From Streptomyces humidus (GTDB lineage: Bacteria > Actinomycetota > Actinomycetes > Streptomycetales > Streptomycetaceae): DNA of 64,000 nucleotides. Shown in pieces: positions 25,413-33,713 of the stretch. The DNA is taken from assembly GCF_014649655.1 (NCBI RefSeq), contig NZ_BMTL01000007.1, forward strand, positions 238,228 through 302,227. Reading direction: 5' to 3'. How positions within the stretch are numbered: position 1 is the stretch's first letter; each line of letters opens with the position of its first letter. Below the pieces are notes generated by a model. It made no database searches. It was given only the letters and a program-made list of their open reading frames with translations, and had not been told where the DNA came from. Made by a program: the position numbers and the translations under genes.

Positions 25413-25700
25413 TCACTGCTCCTGCCACAGGCCCCGGCCTGCGGCAGGAGGCCCTCTGCCGCGGGCCGGCGCGGACAGGCGCCACCGGTGAGCGGGCCGT
25501 GCAGCGCCGCACCGATGCGTTCGCCCGGCTCGCGGCCCGCGCCGAGATAGTGCTGCGCCTCGTTGAGCCACAAGACCGTGCGCGGATCCACCCGCCTTAG
25601 CCGCGACCCTCACCCTGGCCGCGACGATCACCAGCGCTCTGGTCAACGCGTTCTCCTGACCGATGGCACGCATGCCGTCGGCAGATATGACCTGTTGCGC
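25413..25700 (-). pseudogene. Possible gene remnant
   Basis: On the - strand, near 25480-25590, the frame reads TVLWLNEAQHYLGAGREPGE. That phrase looks like part of a larger Streptomyces NTPase or regulator, but stops and frame changes lie on both sides and no start is visible. It is treated as a decayed fragment; weak support. Confidence 0.25.
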
Positions 25701-25707
25701 CGCGCCC

Positions 25708-25742
25708 TTGACATAGGATTAGCGATTAGCGAATCATGAATT
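25708..25742 (+). promoter_or_regulatory. Promoter for a leaderless mRNA, with tandem GATTAGC
   Basis: TTGACA (25708-25713) and AATCAT (25732-25737) are 18 bases apart, and the ATG follows at 25743 with no ribosome site. Transcription would therefore start at or next to the start codon. The exact tandem GATTAGCGATTAGC lies between the boxes and is a likely operator for the winged-helix product. Confidence 0.55.
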
Positions 25743-26072
25743 ATGTCTCAAGAGGCCTTGGATCGGTTGCGTGAGGTGTCCGTGCGGGTCTTCGGCAACC
25801 GTTACCGGGCGGAGCTGATGGGGGCGCTGGCGGCAGCGGACGAGCAGGGTGTGTGCCTGGGAGACCTTGCCGCCGCCCGCAACGCACCGGCGAGTGTCTA
25901 TCAGGCGCCGATCCGTGCCCTGGTGGAGGCCGGGCTGGCCGAGCGGCTGCCGCGGACGCCGGGGGAGCGGCGCCGCTGGTACCGGCGCAGCGACAACGAC
26001 GCGCTCTGGCAGTGTCTCGAAGGCCTGTTGAGCTGTTTGGCAGAACAGTCCGTACCCATGCGGGTTGGATAG
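25743..26072 (+). CDS. Winged helix-turn-helix regulator (ArsR-like)
   Basis: The product has 109 residues and is essentially one winged-helix domain. Helices (RVFGNRYRAELMGALAAAD), a recognition region (VYQAPIRALVEAGLAERLP) and a wing (GERRRWYRRSDN) are visible. It has no metal-binding Cys pair. The gene lacks a ribosome site and is probably leaderless. It precedes the 204-residue orphan by about 50 bases, and the two likely form a unit controlled by the GATTAGC repeats in the promoter. Confidence 0.75.
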   Translation: MSQEALDRLREVSVRVFGNRYRAELMGALAAADEQGVCLGDLAAARNAPASVYQAPIRALVEAGLAERLPRTPGERRRWYRRSDNDALWQCLEGLLSCLAEQSVPMRVG

Positions 26073-26123
26073 TCGGCGGGGCCGCCGCGTGCGGCCGGAG
26101 CCCGGTGAGGCAGGGTGGAGGCC

Positions 26124-26738
26124 ATGGTGACCTTGGCGAACTCCGTGATCGGCCGTTCCGTGCGGACGGCTTCGGCCGCCCTGCTGGAGGCGGGCACCCA
26201 GACCAAGGCCGCCTCCCTGCGGGGCACCGAGGCCCTGTTCTTCCACCGGCTGGATGCCGCCGAGCACGCCCGGCGCCAGGACGTCGCCGCAGGACGGCTG
26301 GATCGGATGGCGGCGCTGGAGACCCTCCTGACGCTGCCGGTGGGCATCCCCGTTCCCCTCGCCTCGTTCGAGGCCGGCCAGCGGCGGGCCGTACGCGCCC
26401 TGCCCGCGGGCGCCGCGGACCGTGACCGCACGACGGTGACCCGGCGCGCGGTCCGGCCGGTGCGCGTGGACCTGGTCGTGGTGCGCGCCGCCGGGTGGCG
26501 CCAGGGACTGCGGGACGCGGGCCGGTTCGCGCCGTTCTGCCGTCGCGCCATGCTGCTCACCCGCCGCCCCTCACATCTGGAAGAGCTGCTGGCCGAGGCC
26601 GACTTCTACGGCATCGGCGTGTTCCTCGCCGCCGAGCACGGTGTGGAGATGATGCTCGCGCCGGAGGAGTACCGGCCGCAGCGGCACACCGCCGCCGCGT
26701 GGTGCTTCGTCGAGGAGCTGTATCAGCTCCTGCGCTGA
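26124..26738 (+). CDS. Orphan protein paired with winged-helix regulator
   Basis: The product has 204 residues from ATG 26124 (GTGGAGG just upstream). The N-terminal half is helical. The C-terminal half has hydrophobic strands and helices (VDLVVVRAAGW, HLEELLAEADFYGIGVFLA, GVEMMLAPEEY) that recall small nuclease or nucleotidyltransferase folds, but no catalytic set is clear. Its 3' end overlaps that of the convergent - strand gene by 16 bases. With its HTH partner it could be a toxin-like or defence pair; that is only a guess. Confidence 0.6.
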   Translation: MVTLANSVIGRSVRTASAALLEAGTQTKAASLRGTEALFFHRLDAAEHARRQDVAAGRLDRMAALETLLTLPVGIPVPLASFEAGQRRAVRALPAGAADRDRTTVTRRAVRPVRVDLVVVRAAGWRQGLRDAGRFAPFCRRAMLLTRRPSHLEELLAEADFYGIGVFLAAEHGVEMMLAPEEYRPQRHTAAAWCFVEELYQLLR

Positions 26739-27949
26739 TGGTCGGCCGCCGCCTGCCCGTTCGCTCCGTTCGCCACCGAGGCCGGGGCGGCCAGCGCCCA
26801 CCGCCTCAGCTGCTGGGGCACCTTGAAGGCGTCCGGCTGCCGCAGTTGCGCGTTCACCAGCGGATACCGCTCCACCGCCGCGCGGCAGCGCTCGTGCCAC
26901 CACTGCTGGCGCGCCAGCCCGGGAGTGATCGCAGTCAGCGTGCGTAGCCACTCCATCAGCACGGCCACATTGTGCGCGGCGGCCCGTGCCGGCCGTTCAC
27001 CGGCATTGCTGGCGAATTCATCAAGCGCCCACACCCCCTCGCACACCGCGCAACCACAGATGGGGGCCGGGGCGCCGGCGAAGCGGTCGGCCAGGGTCTT
27101 GCCGAGGAAGAAGTCCATCAGCTCGGCAAACAGCACGTGCGGGGACATGGAGAAGCCCTTGCTGGATTCGGCCTTCTCGCCCGGGGCCACGATGTGCCGC
27201 AGCCGGCTGCCGGCACCGAACGCCGTGAAGGTCGCCCCCGCGGCCAGCGCGCCGAAGGCCGCCAGATCGGTGCGCAGCAACGCCGCTCCCGGCACTTCCT
27301 CGATCACCCGCCGCAGGTGGTCGACGGCCCGTGCGTGACGCGTGAGAGGATCCCTCTGCCCACCCAGCATGATCGCCTTGGGCCCCTTCACCAGCCGTAG
27401 GCAGGCGATCAGCTGCTGCACCGCGTCCTCTTCCCGCAGCCAGCCCACGTCGACCGGCGCGGCGAAGACGACCTGTGCATCGTCCAGGTCGGCCACCCGC
27501 CGCACCGCCGCCTTGAGGGCATCGGAGTCCTCGGCGTGGATGTAGCCGGTCGGGGTCATTGGCGCGGTAACGCCGACCGCCCGCTGTTCCGCCAGCGACA
27601 CCTCGAGCGGATCGTCGAAGGCGAAGGTGTCCTCCGACGCGGGCGGGAACGGCTCCTCCTCGCTGGCCGCCCGCACCTCGTACACGGCCGGATCGACCAG
27701 CAGCGGCCCGCTGAACTGCTCCTCCTCGCGCAGCCTTTTCGCCTTCCGCAGCGCGTTCTTCCCGCACAGCACCAGCCCGCTGCGGCCCGCATCAAGCTGT
27801 CCGCGCAGATAACCGACACGGGCAGGAGACACTTGCAGCAGCATGCGCCCCTGCAGAACGCTCAGCGCACCGGACAGGGCCTGCGGCGCGTCGGGAGGGT
27901 CGGTGAGATCGGAGCGCGGACGCGGCAGCGGAGCAGACGGGTCGATCAT
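26723..27949 (-). CDS. Orphan TIM-barrel-like protein paired with XRE-ImmA
   Basis: The product has 408 residues from ATG 27949, with AAGGTGAGGAC upstream. Regular alternation of strands and helices (GYIHAED, AQVVFAAPVDVGWL, KAIMLGG, ATFTAFGAGSRLRH) suggests a TIM barrel. The end of the barrel (SMSPHVLFAELMDFFLGK) and a CGCAVC motif faintly recall the tRNA-guanine transglycosylase superfamily, but the usual catalytic signature cannot be pointed out. The gene starts five bases after the stop of the XRE-ImmA gene, so both are co-expressed. It may be a base-modifying or defence protein; not assigned. Confidence 0.55.
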   Translation of the reverse strand: MIDPSAPLPRPRSDLTDPPDAPQALSGALSVLQGRMLLQVSPARVGYLRGQLDAGRSGLVLCGKNALRKAKRLREEEQFSGPLLVDPAVYEVRAASEEEPFPPASEDTFAFDDPLEVSLAEQRAVGVTAPMTPTGYIHAEDSDALKAAVRRVADLDDAQVVFAAPVDVGWLREEDAVQQLIACLRLVKGPKAIMLGGQRDPLTRHARAVDHLRRVIEEVPGAALLRTDLAAFGALAAGATFTAFGAGSRLRHIVAPGEKAESSKGFSMSPHVLFAELMDFFLGKTLADRFAGAPAPICGCAVCEGVWALDEFASNAGERPARAAAHNVAVLMEWLRTLTAITPGLARQQWWHERCRAAVERYPLVNAQLRQPDAFKVPQQLRRWALAAPASVANGANGQAAADHQRRS

Positions 27950-27953
27950 GTCC

Positions 27954-29063
27954 TCACCTTCGAAGCGGCTCAGGGGATAACGAGCGGTCGCCTGCCACAT
28001 ACAGGCGCTTGAAGTCCTCGGGCAGCAGGCGGGCGCACGCGGCCGCCTCGTCGATCGCCAGGCCGCGGTCGGACAACAGGGTGTCCACCAGAGCCGGGAC
28101 GCGCGTGGGTCGCTCCGGCTCCACCTCGACCGGTTCGGCCGTGCGGTAGCCGAGCGCCGACATCTCCACCATCACCGTCCGGTACTGCCATTCGGTGATG
28201 GCGTTCAGGGTGAGCGCGCGCCGCAGCAGCGCGCTCATCGACACCCGCCAGACGCGCTTGAGCTCCGCCAGCCGCGCCAAGTCCACACCGTCCGCGAACG
28301 CCTGCCGGATATCGGCCGCGGGCATCAGGAACTCCGCGGCGAACGCGTCGGCCTGCTTCTCCTGCTCGCCCGACGTGCCGGGCGCGGGATGCATCACCAG
28401 ATGGCCCAGCTCGTGCGCGACACTGAAGCGGCAACGATCGCCCGGCGCATGGTCGTTGACCAGGACCAGCGGGACCTGGAGGTCGTCCCACTGACTGACC
28501 GCGTCCAGCAGCTCACTGCCGAGACTCCGCATCACGACCAAGCCGCCGGCCTCCTCGATCGCGGCGATCACATCGGCCACCGGGCCCCTGGGCAGGCCCC
28601 AGGCGCGGCGCACCTGGTGGGCCGCATCCTTGGCCGTCGTGAAGTCATCGAGGAGCACGCGGGAGAAGCGGTGCGGCACGTCCGCTGCCGCGGCGGCCTG
28701 CGCGAGACCCGTCACCTGCAGCCGTACCAGGGCGAGTTGGGCGTGGACGCGCCGCAGCGCCGAGGACGACAGAGAGGCTCTCTTGCGGTGATGGATCAGT
28801 CCCACCCCCACCCCGCTCACCCGGGGATCCAGGCACAGCAGGTCTACCGGGTAGCCCAGGGCGGCGGCATACAGCTGAAGACGGTCGTCGGCGACCACAA
28901 GGCGTCCCGATTCCGCGCGGCTGACATATCCCTGGGACACCACCGCGGCCCCGGCAGGCGCGGCCTTGGTCATGGCCGCGGCCACGTCGACCTGCGTCAT
29001 GCCCCGCGACTCGCGCGCGAGCGCGAGCATGCCGGGATGCGCCTGCAGGTCACCGGACGCCAT
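27954..29063 (-). CDS. XRE-family regulator with ImmA/IrrE metallopeptidase
   Basis: The product has 369 residues. Residues 10-80 form an XRE helix-turn-helix (LALARESRGMTQVDVAAAM, then QGYVSRAESGR). Residues 130-260 form an ImmA/IrrE-type zinc peptidase with HELGH (His217, Glu218, His221) and an Ala-Asp/Glu-rich helix (QADAFAAEFLMP). Family knowledge: such proteins cleave or sense a partner repressor and are common in phage immunity and toxin-antitoxin loci. It opens a two-gene operon. ATG 29063 is used; TTG 29093 is possible. A perfect palindrome 41 bases upstream suggests autoregulation. Confidence 0.85.
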   Translation of the reverse strand: MASGDLQAHPGMLALARESRGMTQVDVAAAMTKAAPAGAAVVSQGYVSRAESGRLVVADDRLQLYAAALGYPVDLLCLDPRVSGVGVGLIHHRKRASLSSSALRRVHAQLALVRLQVTGLAQAAAAADVPHRFSRVLLDDFTTAKDAAHQVRRAWGLPRGPVADVIAAIEEAGGLVVMRSLGSELLDAVSQWDDLQVPLVLVNDHAPGDRCRFSVAHELGHLVMHPAPGTSGEQEKQADAFAAEFLMPAADIRQAFADGVDLARLAELKRVWRVSMSALLRRALTLNAITEWQYRTVMVEMSALGYRTAEPVEVEPERPTRVPALVDTLLSDRGLAIDEAAACARLLPEDFKRLYVAGDRSLSPEPLRR

Positions 29064-29103
29064 CACACCCCACCGCCTCAGATCAGACCTCAAAACATTA
29101 ACA

Positions 29104-29115
29104 CGGAATATTCCG
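29104..29115. promoter_or_regulatory. Palindromic operator CGGAATATTCCG
   Basis: This perfect 12-bp palindrome lies 41-52 bases upstream of the XRE-ImmA start. It overlaps an AT-rich stretch (TGTTAATGTT on the - strand) that could be the -10 region. It is a likely binding site of the XRE protein itself. Confidence 0.5.
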
Positions 29116-29456
29116 GGGCTGATTCGGCTTTCTGATGGACTCCGTCACAGCCAACAGCCCTCTGCCGAAAGGGTCATGGAGCAGACGGGAAACCACGCAG
29201 CCGCCCCCGCTTGCCACCCGGTGATCCGGTCAAGGGCAGGACTCAGGAGGACCTGGAGGGGATCCGTGCCTGTGAGTGACGGCATTGTCTGCGCAGCTGG
29301 CCTGCAGGCAGCAGGCCGACACGCGCAGGGTGGTCCTGGACCAACGGCCACGATGTGAAAGCCCCGACGGCACGGGGGAGTTGCGCACCACATCACGTCG
29401 GGGCCACGGACGGGAACGGCGCGCGGTGCGGCGCAGACGAGAAGAGGAATGCGCAA

Positions 29457-29660
29457 GTGAACACGGTTCGAGCCCGGGTGTGGCAGTTCCAGGTGCAGGA
29501 GCCGGTGGTGACCGTCACGGAGGTCGGGCAGGGCGAGCTGCCGGTCGGGCTGGCCCGGCTCATCCATATCAACGCGCTCGCCTGCGACCACAACCGCGTC
29601 CTCGACTACCGGACCAAACAGCTCGAGGTCCGTCTCCTTGCCAGCTACCTCCATGCCGCC
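29457..29660 (+). pseudogene. N-terminal part of a frameshifted gene
   Basis: From GTG 29457 (AGAGG upstream) the frame reads a well-formed beta/alpha start (VRARVWQFQVQEPVVTVTEV, then LPVGLARLIHINAL and KQLEVRLLASYLHAAG). It then turns into Arg-rich nonsense near 29650. The next gene continues sensibly in another frame from the same point. The two were probably one gene with a frameshift in the GC-rich run near 29650. A sequencing error or a programmed shift cannot be excluded. Confidence 0.45.
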
Positions 29661-30621
29661 GGGGCCGACAGGCCTACTCCGGGTCGATCACCGCGCGTTC
29701 ACGGCGAGCTCGCGGCATATCCGCGGCTTCGTCGCCGAAAGCTCAGGCCTGGGCATGCTGACGGCGGCGAGCGAAGCACTCTTCGCCTGGGACAACACAG
29801 CGCACGCCCTGCACAGTTTCGACGCACTGCCCGGCCATCTGCTGGCGGGCTATCAAAAGGGCGGTGTCAGACCGGACTTGCTGTTCCATCTCCCCAGCGG
29901 CCGGGTCGCAGGAGAGGCCCGGGGCCGACACCGCCGCCCCAAGACACTCCTGCCGAAACAGCCGCTCGCCGAGCAGAAGAGCCGACTGCAGGAACTCGCC
30001 CTCTGGTCGGCTTCCCACCGGGACCACGCCTACTTCATGAGCTGGGTCTGGATCGGCTGTTCCGGCGTCGCCGTGGACATCTTCCTTCCACAGGACGAAC
30101 GCTGGGACGACGCACTGGACGTCAGATGGAAGCGGCAGAACGCTGGCCACCAGTGGCGCTTTCCCATGCGCGAGCGACGGCGCAGACCACCAGAGGACCC
30201 CTTCGGGCAGATGCCGGCCGACGATCCTGAACCCCCGCCCGCCACGGACGCACTGCAGCCCATGGTGCCGGTGCCCGTCGCTGCCCGCACCCAGCCCACG
30301 GCCGACCCGCTCTCACGGACCGGCCGCCTGGTGCAGGAGCTGTACGACACCGCCCCCGAACTCGACGCGGAACTCGCCGACATTCCCGTCCGCGGCGCCT
30401 GGGTGCCTGCCGACGCCCTGGGGCCTGCCCAGCACGAGGTGCTGCTGGCCGTTCTGGCCCAGCAGCCTCCACCCCAGGCTGGTGTCCGAGAGCGCCTCGC
30501 CCGGGCCGAAGGCCGCTTCGACGCCTGCCTCGACGGACGCCTGCTCACCGTCGTGCGTTCTGCAGCCCAACCGCCACCAACCTGGCAGGACCTGGAAGAG
30601 GTGCTGCTGAGCCCGGCTTGA
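29638..30621 (+). CDS. PD-(D/E)XK-like protein, probable C-terminal part of frameshifted gene
   Basis: The open frame encodes up to 327 residues, but the first codons overlap the preceding N-terminal piece and have no ribosome site. After a hydrophobic beta stretch (LLAGYQKGGVRPDLLFHLPSG) comes GEARGR. Asp in R-P-D and Glu in E-A-R-G are spaced like a PD-(D/E)XK nuclease core with Arg in place of the usual Lys. The C-terminal 120 residues look like a helical, possibly winged-helix domain. If the frameshift is real the product is inactive. The island context favours a decayed defence nuclease. Confidence 0.5.
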   Translation: MPATSMPPGPTGLLRVDHRAFTASSRHIRGFVAESSGLGMLTAASEALFAWDNTAHALHSFDALPGHLLAGYQKGGVRPDLLFHLPSGRVAGEARGRHRRPKTLLPKQPLAEQKSRLQELALWSASHRDHAYFMSWVWIGCSGVAVDIFLPQDERWDDALDVRWKRQNAGHQWRFPMRERRRRPPEDPFGQMPADDPEPPPATDALQPMVPVPVAARTQPTADPLSRTGRLVQELYDTAPELDAELADIPVRGAWVPADALGPAQHEVLLAVLAQQPPPQAGVRERLARAEGRFDACLDGRLLTVVRSAAQPPPTWQDLEEVLLSPA

Positions 30622-30732
30622 ACACACCGGCACCCAAGCTCTGCCCCGCGCGCCGGCAGAGGCACCCGGCGGTCGAGGCGTCCAGTGGCCACTGCCCGCC
30701 GGCACCGCCGGGCGACGGGGCCCTGTCTGCGG

Positions 30733-32970
30733 TCATGCCGGCCCGGGCAGCTCACCCAGCAGAGCGTTCACAGTCTGCCGCCACTGGCGGGCTTCCTTCC
30801 GCAACGGGAACCACGCGTTGGCAGTCCGCCGGTCAAGCTCGGCGAACTCCCTCAGCTGTGCTGCCAGTTCAGCACTGCCCGTGCCGTTGTTGCGGGCTGC
30901 CGCGGAGTGCACCTGGTGGGTGAGGCTGTGCAGCCGGTGCGCGGCACGGTAGTAGGCGACCTGGTCCTGGCTGAGACGGCGCACGGCATACCCGCCGCAC
31001 TTGCTGCACGGGTCGAAGCCCTTGTTGCCCAGCAGCTCCGCGATGGTCACCAGGTCGTCGTCGCGGCTGACGCCGTGCTCCGGACGCCGGTGCTTGCAGT
31101 CGGGGGAGTGGGCCCGGCCCTGATAGCGACCCTCCGCGTCCGAGGTGTAGGCCTGCACCCCGGCGAGCACGCCCAGCGGCAGCCCCGACCCACGCTGCCA
31201 TCCGGTGTCGGTGTCGGGTTCGAAGGGTTCCAGGTCCAGTTGCTCCATGGCCAGCAGGCCGTGCCAGACCGCCGACGCGAAGGGACGGCGCGGAAAATCC
31301 CGGTCGTCGTACCCGACAGCCTGCAGCTGGCGCAGGTCGGCCACGCCGCGGGCCAGGGCCAGAGAACGCAGCGCGTGATCGGTGTCGCGTCGCCCCTCGC
31401 GCAGCCGCACCAGCACCCGTTCGCCTTCTGCCGTGCTCAGGTGGCTGCCGAACGCCTCGTGATGCGGATCGTGGATACGGGCGGGCCAGACGGGCTCTTC
31501 CTGGCCGGGAGAGGGTTGGCGGGGCGCGAAGAGGGCGTCGGGCAGGTCACTTGCGCCGGCAATGATGGAACCCTGCCATCCCGCAGCGCACCGTTCCTCC
31601 AGGACGCTCAGTGCCACGACCTCAAGCCCGCCGCCGACGGAGAACACCACGTACAGCTGCTCGGCATCCCGCATCGTGGCGCGCAGCGCGCGCAGGTGCT
31701 CGCCGGTGACCAGATGCCTGCTGTGGACCGGCGTGTCGTCGAACACCCCCGGCCCGACGCCCGATCCGGTCGCGGACCGCGGGTCTGCCGGGGATTGCGC
31801 CGCCGGCTGGTCGGCCTCGTCGGTCTCCGGCTCGCTGTAGGACAGTGTGTGATGCTGCGTCAGTAGGCGCACGGCCACCGGCTCCGGCACCCGCACGGTG
31901 ATGACGGACTGCGGCTCCCAGACAACGTCGGCCGTGTACGAGGCGAGCACCCCCAGCTCCCACTCACCCAGCCGGTCAACAAGCGACCTGCCAGAGCCGC
32001 GCTCCGCCGCATCGTGAGGAAGACGAGCAACCACAACCCGATCGCCGTGCCTCTCGCCGGCCGCCGCTCGGACGTCGGCCTCCCAGCCGGCCACCACTGC
32101 CCGGGCCCGCTCCAGCATCTGGTCGCGCCCCTTGCGGCGGCTGCCCATCGTGTCGGTCAGATGATGCACCACGTAGGTCTGCTGCTGGGGGTCGTCCCAG
32201 CTGTCCTCGACCGCGCTGCGCCACCGCCGCCACAGCGACAGCAGCTGCCGGCGGGCCTCGCCGGGGTCGCCCAGCGGCGCGAAGGCTGGCTCGTCGGCGG
32301 GAACATCCGGCTCCGTCATGGCGGCCGCCGCGGTCGCCGCCAACAGCGCCCTTTCGGCGACCAGCAGCTGGGCCTGCTCCTGCAGGACGCGCAGATACCC
32401 GGCCTTCGCTTCGAGAGCTGCCCCGGCCCAGGCCCGCAGCCAGGGGAACAGCGCCAGCTGCCGGTGCGTGCGGTGCATGCTCGCCAGCGCGCCGCCCCAC
32501 TGCCGCAGCACCGACTCGCGTACACGCTGGGCCTCTTGCCGTTCCTCCCACGTGTCGTCCTCGTCGTCCTCCGCGTCGTCCTGTTCGCCAGGGACTGCCG
32601 GAGTGTCGGCCACGGGCTTGTACAGCACGGCGGCCGCGTGCCGGACCTCTTCGTCCTCGAAGGCGTCCTCGTCCGGATCGCGGAAGCTGTCCAGTTCGTA
32701 CAGCAGACCCAGCCCGGTCAGCGTGTCCAGGAACACCGCCAGACCCGTGCCCGGACGTGCCCAGGACCCGTAGGTGCCGCACTGCGGGCACATCCGCCCG
32801 ACCACGGCGGCATCCAGATGTACCGTCCGTTCGACGCCGCGAGCCGAGCGCAGATACGAACACGACGGTGTGGCATGCAGTTTCGCCTGCTTGCCCTGAC
32901 CCGACCATACGGTGATCGTCGTGCCCTCGAACGGACCGAGTGGCACGTCCGACGTCAGCTGACCGTACAT
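30733..32970 (-). CDS. Large orphan protein with two zinc-ribbon-like sites
   Basis: The product has 745 residues. An N-terminal site has Cys37 (PSCSYL) with CPQC at 61-64. A C-terminal site has HSPDCKH and, about 30 residues later, CSKCGG. Between them is a mostly helical chain with an acidic linker (EDDEDDTWEE) and a long coiled region. The two Cys sites share the order of a surface HxxxC and CxxC, so they may be repeats of one zinc module. No enzyme motif is seen. GGGGGAGTC lies upstream of the ATG at 32970. It stands alone between defence genes and may itself be one; no function can be given. Confidence 0.65.
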   Translation of the reverse strand: MYGQLTSDVPLGPFEGTTITVWSGQGKQAKLHATPSCSYLRSARGVERTVHLDAAVVGRMCPQCGTYGSWARPGTGLAVFLDTLTGLGLLYELDSFRDPDEDAFEDEEVRHAAAVLYKPVADTPAVPGEQDDAEDDEDDTWEERQEAQRVRESVLRQWGGALASMHRTHRQLALFPWLRAWAGAALEAKAGYLRVLQEQAQLLVAERALLAATAAAAMTEPDVPADEPAFAPLGDPGEARRQLLSLWRRWRSAVEDSWDDPQQQTYVVHHLTDTMGSRRKGRDQMLERARAVVAGWEADVRAAAGERHGDRVVVARLPHDAAERGSGRSLVDRLGEWELGVLASYTADVVWEPQSVITVRVPEPVAVRLLTQHHTLSYSEPETDEADQPAAQSPADPRSATGSGVGPGVFDDTPVHSRHLVTGEHLRALRATMRDAEQLYVVFSVGGGLEVVALSVLEERCAAGWQGSIIAGASDLPDALFAPRQPSPGQEEPVWPARIHDPHHEAFGSHLSTAEGERVLVRLREGRRDTDHALRSLALARGVADLRQLQAVGYDDRDFPRRPFASAVWHGLLAMEQLDLEPFEPDTDTGWQRGSGLPLGVLAGVQAYTSDAEGRYQGRAHSPDCKHRRPEHGVSRDDDLVTIAELLGNKGFDPCSKCGGYAVRRLSQDQVAYYRAAHRLHSLTHQVHSAAARNNGTGSAELAAQLREFAELDRRTANAWFPLRKEARQWRQTVNALLGELPGPA

Positions 32971-33517
32971 CCCGCAGACTCCCCCCGTGAATGAAATCCG
33001 TCACCACCTCAAACCGCTCCGACCAGGCGGAAGTTGACCCTAACGCGCGGCAGGCCGACGAGGGGCCGGTTGATCTCATAAGGCCCTAAATGGACAGACC
33101 CCTCCACGGGCGGTGCCCCGTGACCGGGGCTGATGCCGACAGTGCGGGCACGCCGAGCGGCAGGGCACAGGGCCACCGAAACAGGCTGCGCCTGCCCTGC
33201 CGTAGGGTGCGCTCAGACCGAGCAGGCGGCCCATGGCGATCACGCTCGCGGGCAGGGCAGAACGCCGAGCTGCAGCACTGGGAGCCCTCGCTCGCGGCGG
33301 CTCTCTCCCGGCCGCGCAGACGTCCCTCGTCCCCGCTGGCTGATGCCGACTCCCCGCTCGTCGTGGAACACGACGCTTACGCTCCGGGCCTTCTGACAGG
33401 ACGCCACCAGCCACCCGGTACCTCGCACGGAATCACGCCCGTATGTGCTTGAAGATTCCGCCGCCAACGGTGCGAATCGGCCCCCTGGCCGATCGGCGGA
33501 ACGGTAACCTTCCCGTA
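32971..33517. other. Intergenic region without a convincing gene
   Basis: About 550 bases hold the upstream region of the 745-residue gene and sequence in which open frames on both strands lack start signals. Nothing firm is seen. Confidence 0.35.
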
Positions 33518-33713
33518 GGCCGAGCGCATCGGCCCAAACTGGGACCGGCCCATGAACGGCCCCACACCGTAAAGGTGCCCGTGCCACGGCACGGCGGAGC
33601 TGCATCAACTGCGCACGCACCACAGCACTCCACGAAGAGACCATCAGGTCCGCAGGCGCTCGACATTCGCGCACTGGATCATGGGACTGGCGCGCAGAAC
33701 TCGAGGCCATGCC
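33518..33713 (+). repeat. Conserved leader, copy B
   Basis: This is the second copy of the leader described at 24293. The hairpin GGCCGAGCGCATCGGCC (33518-33534) again ends exactly 180 bases before the ATG of the paralogue. The small frame that is open in copy A stops after six codons here, arguing against a peptide. Confidence 0.55.
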
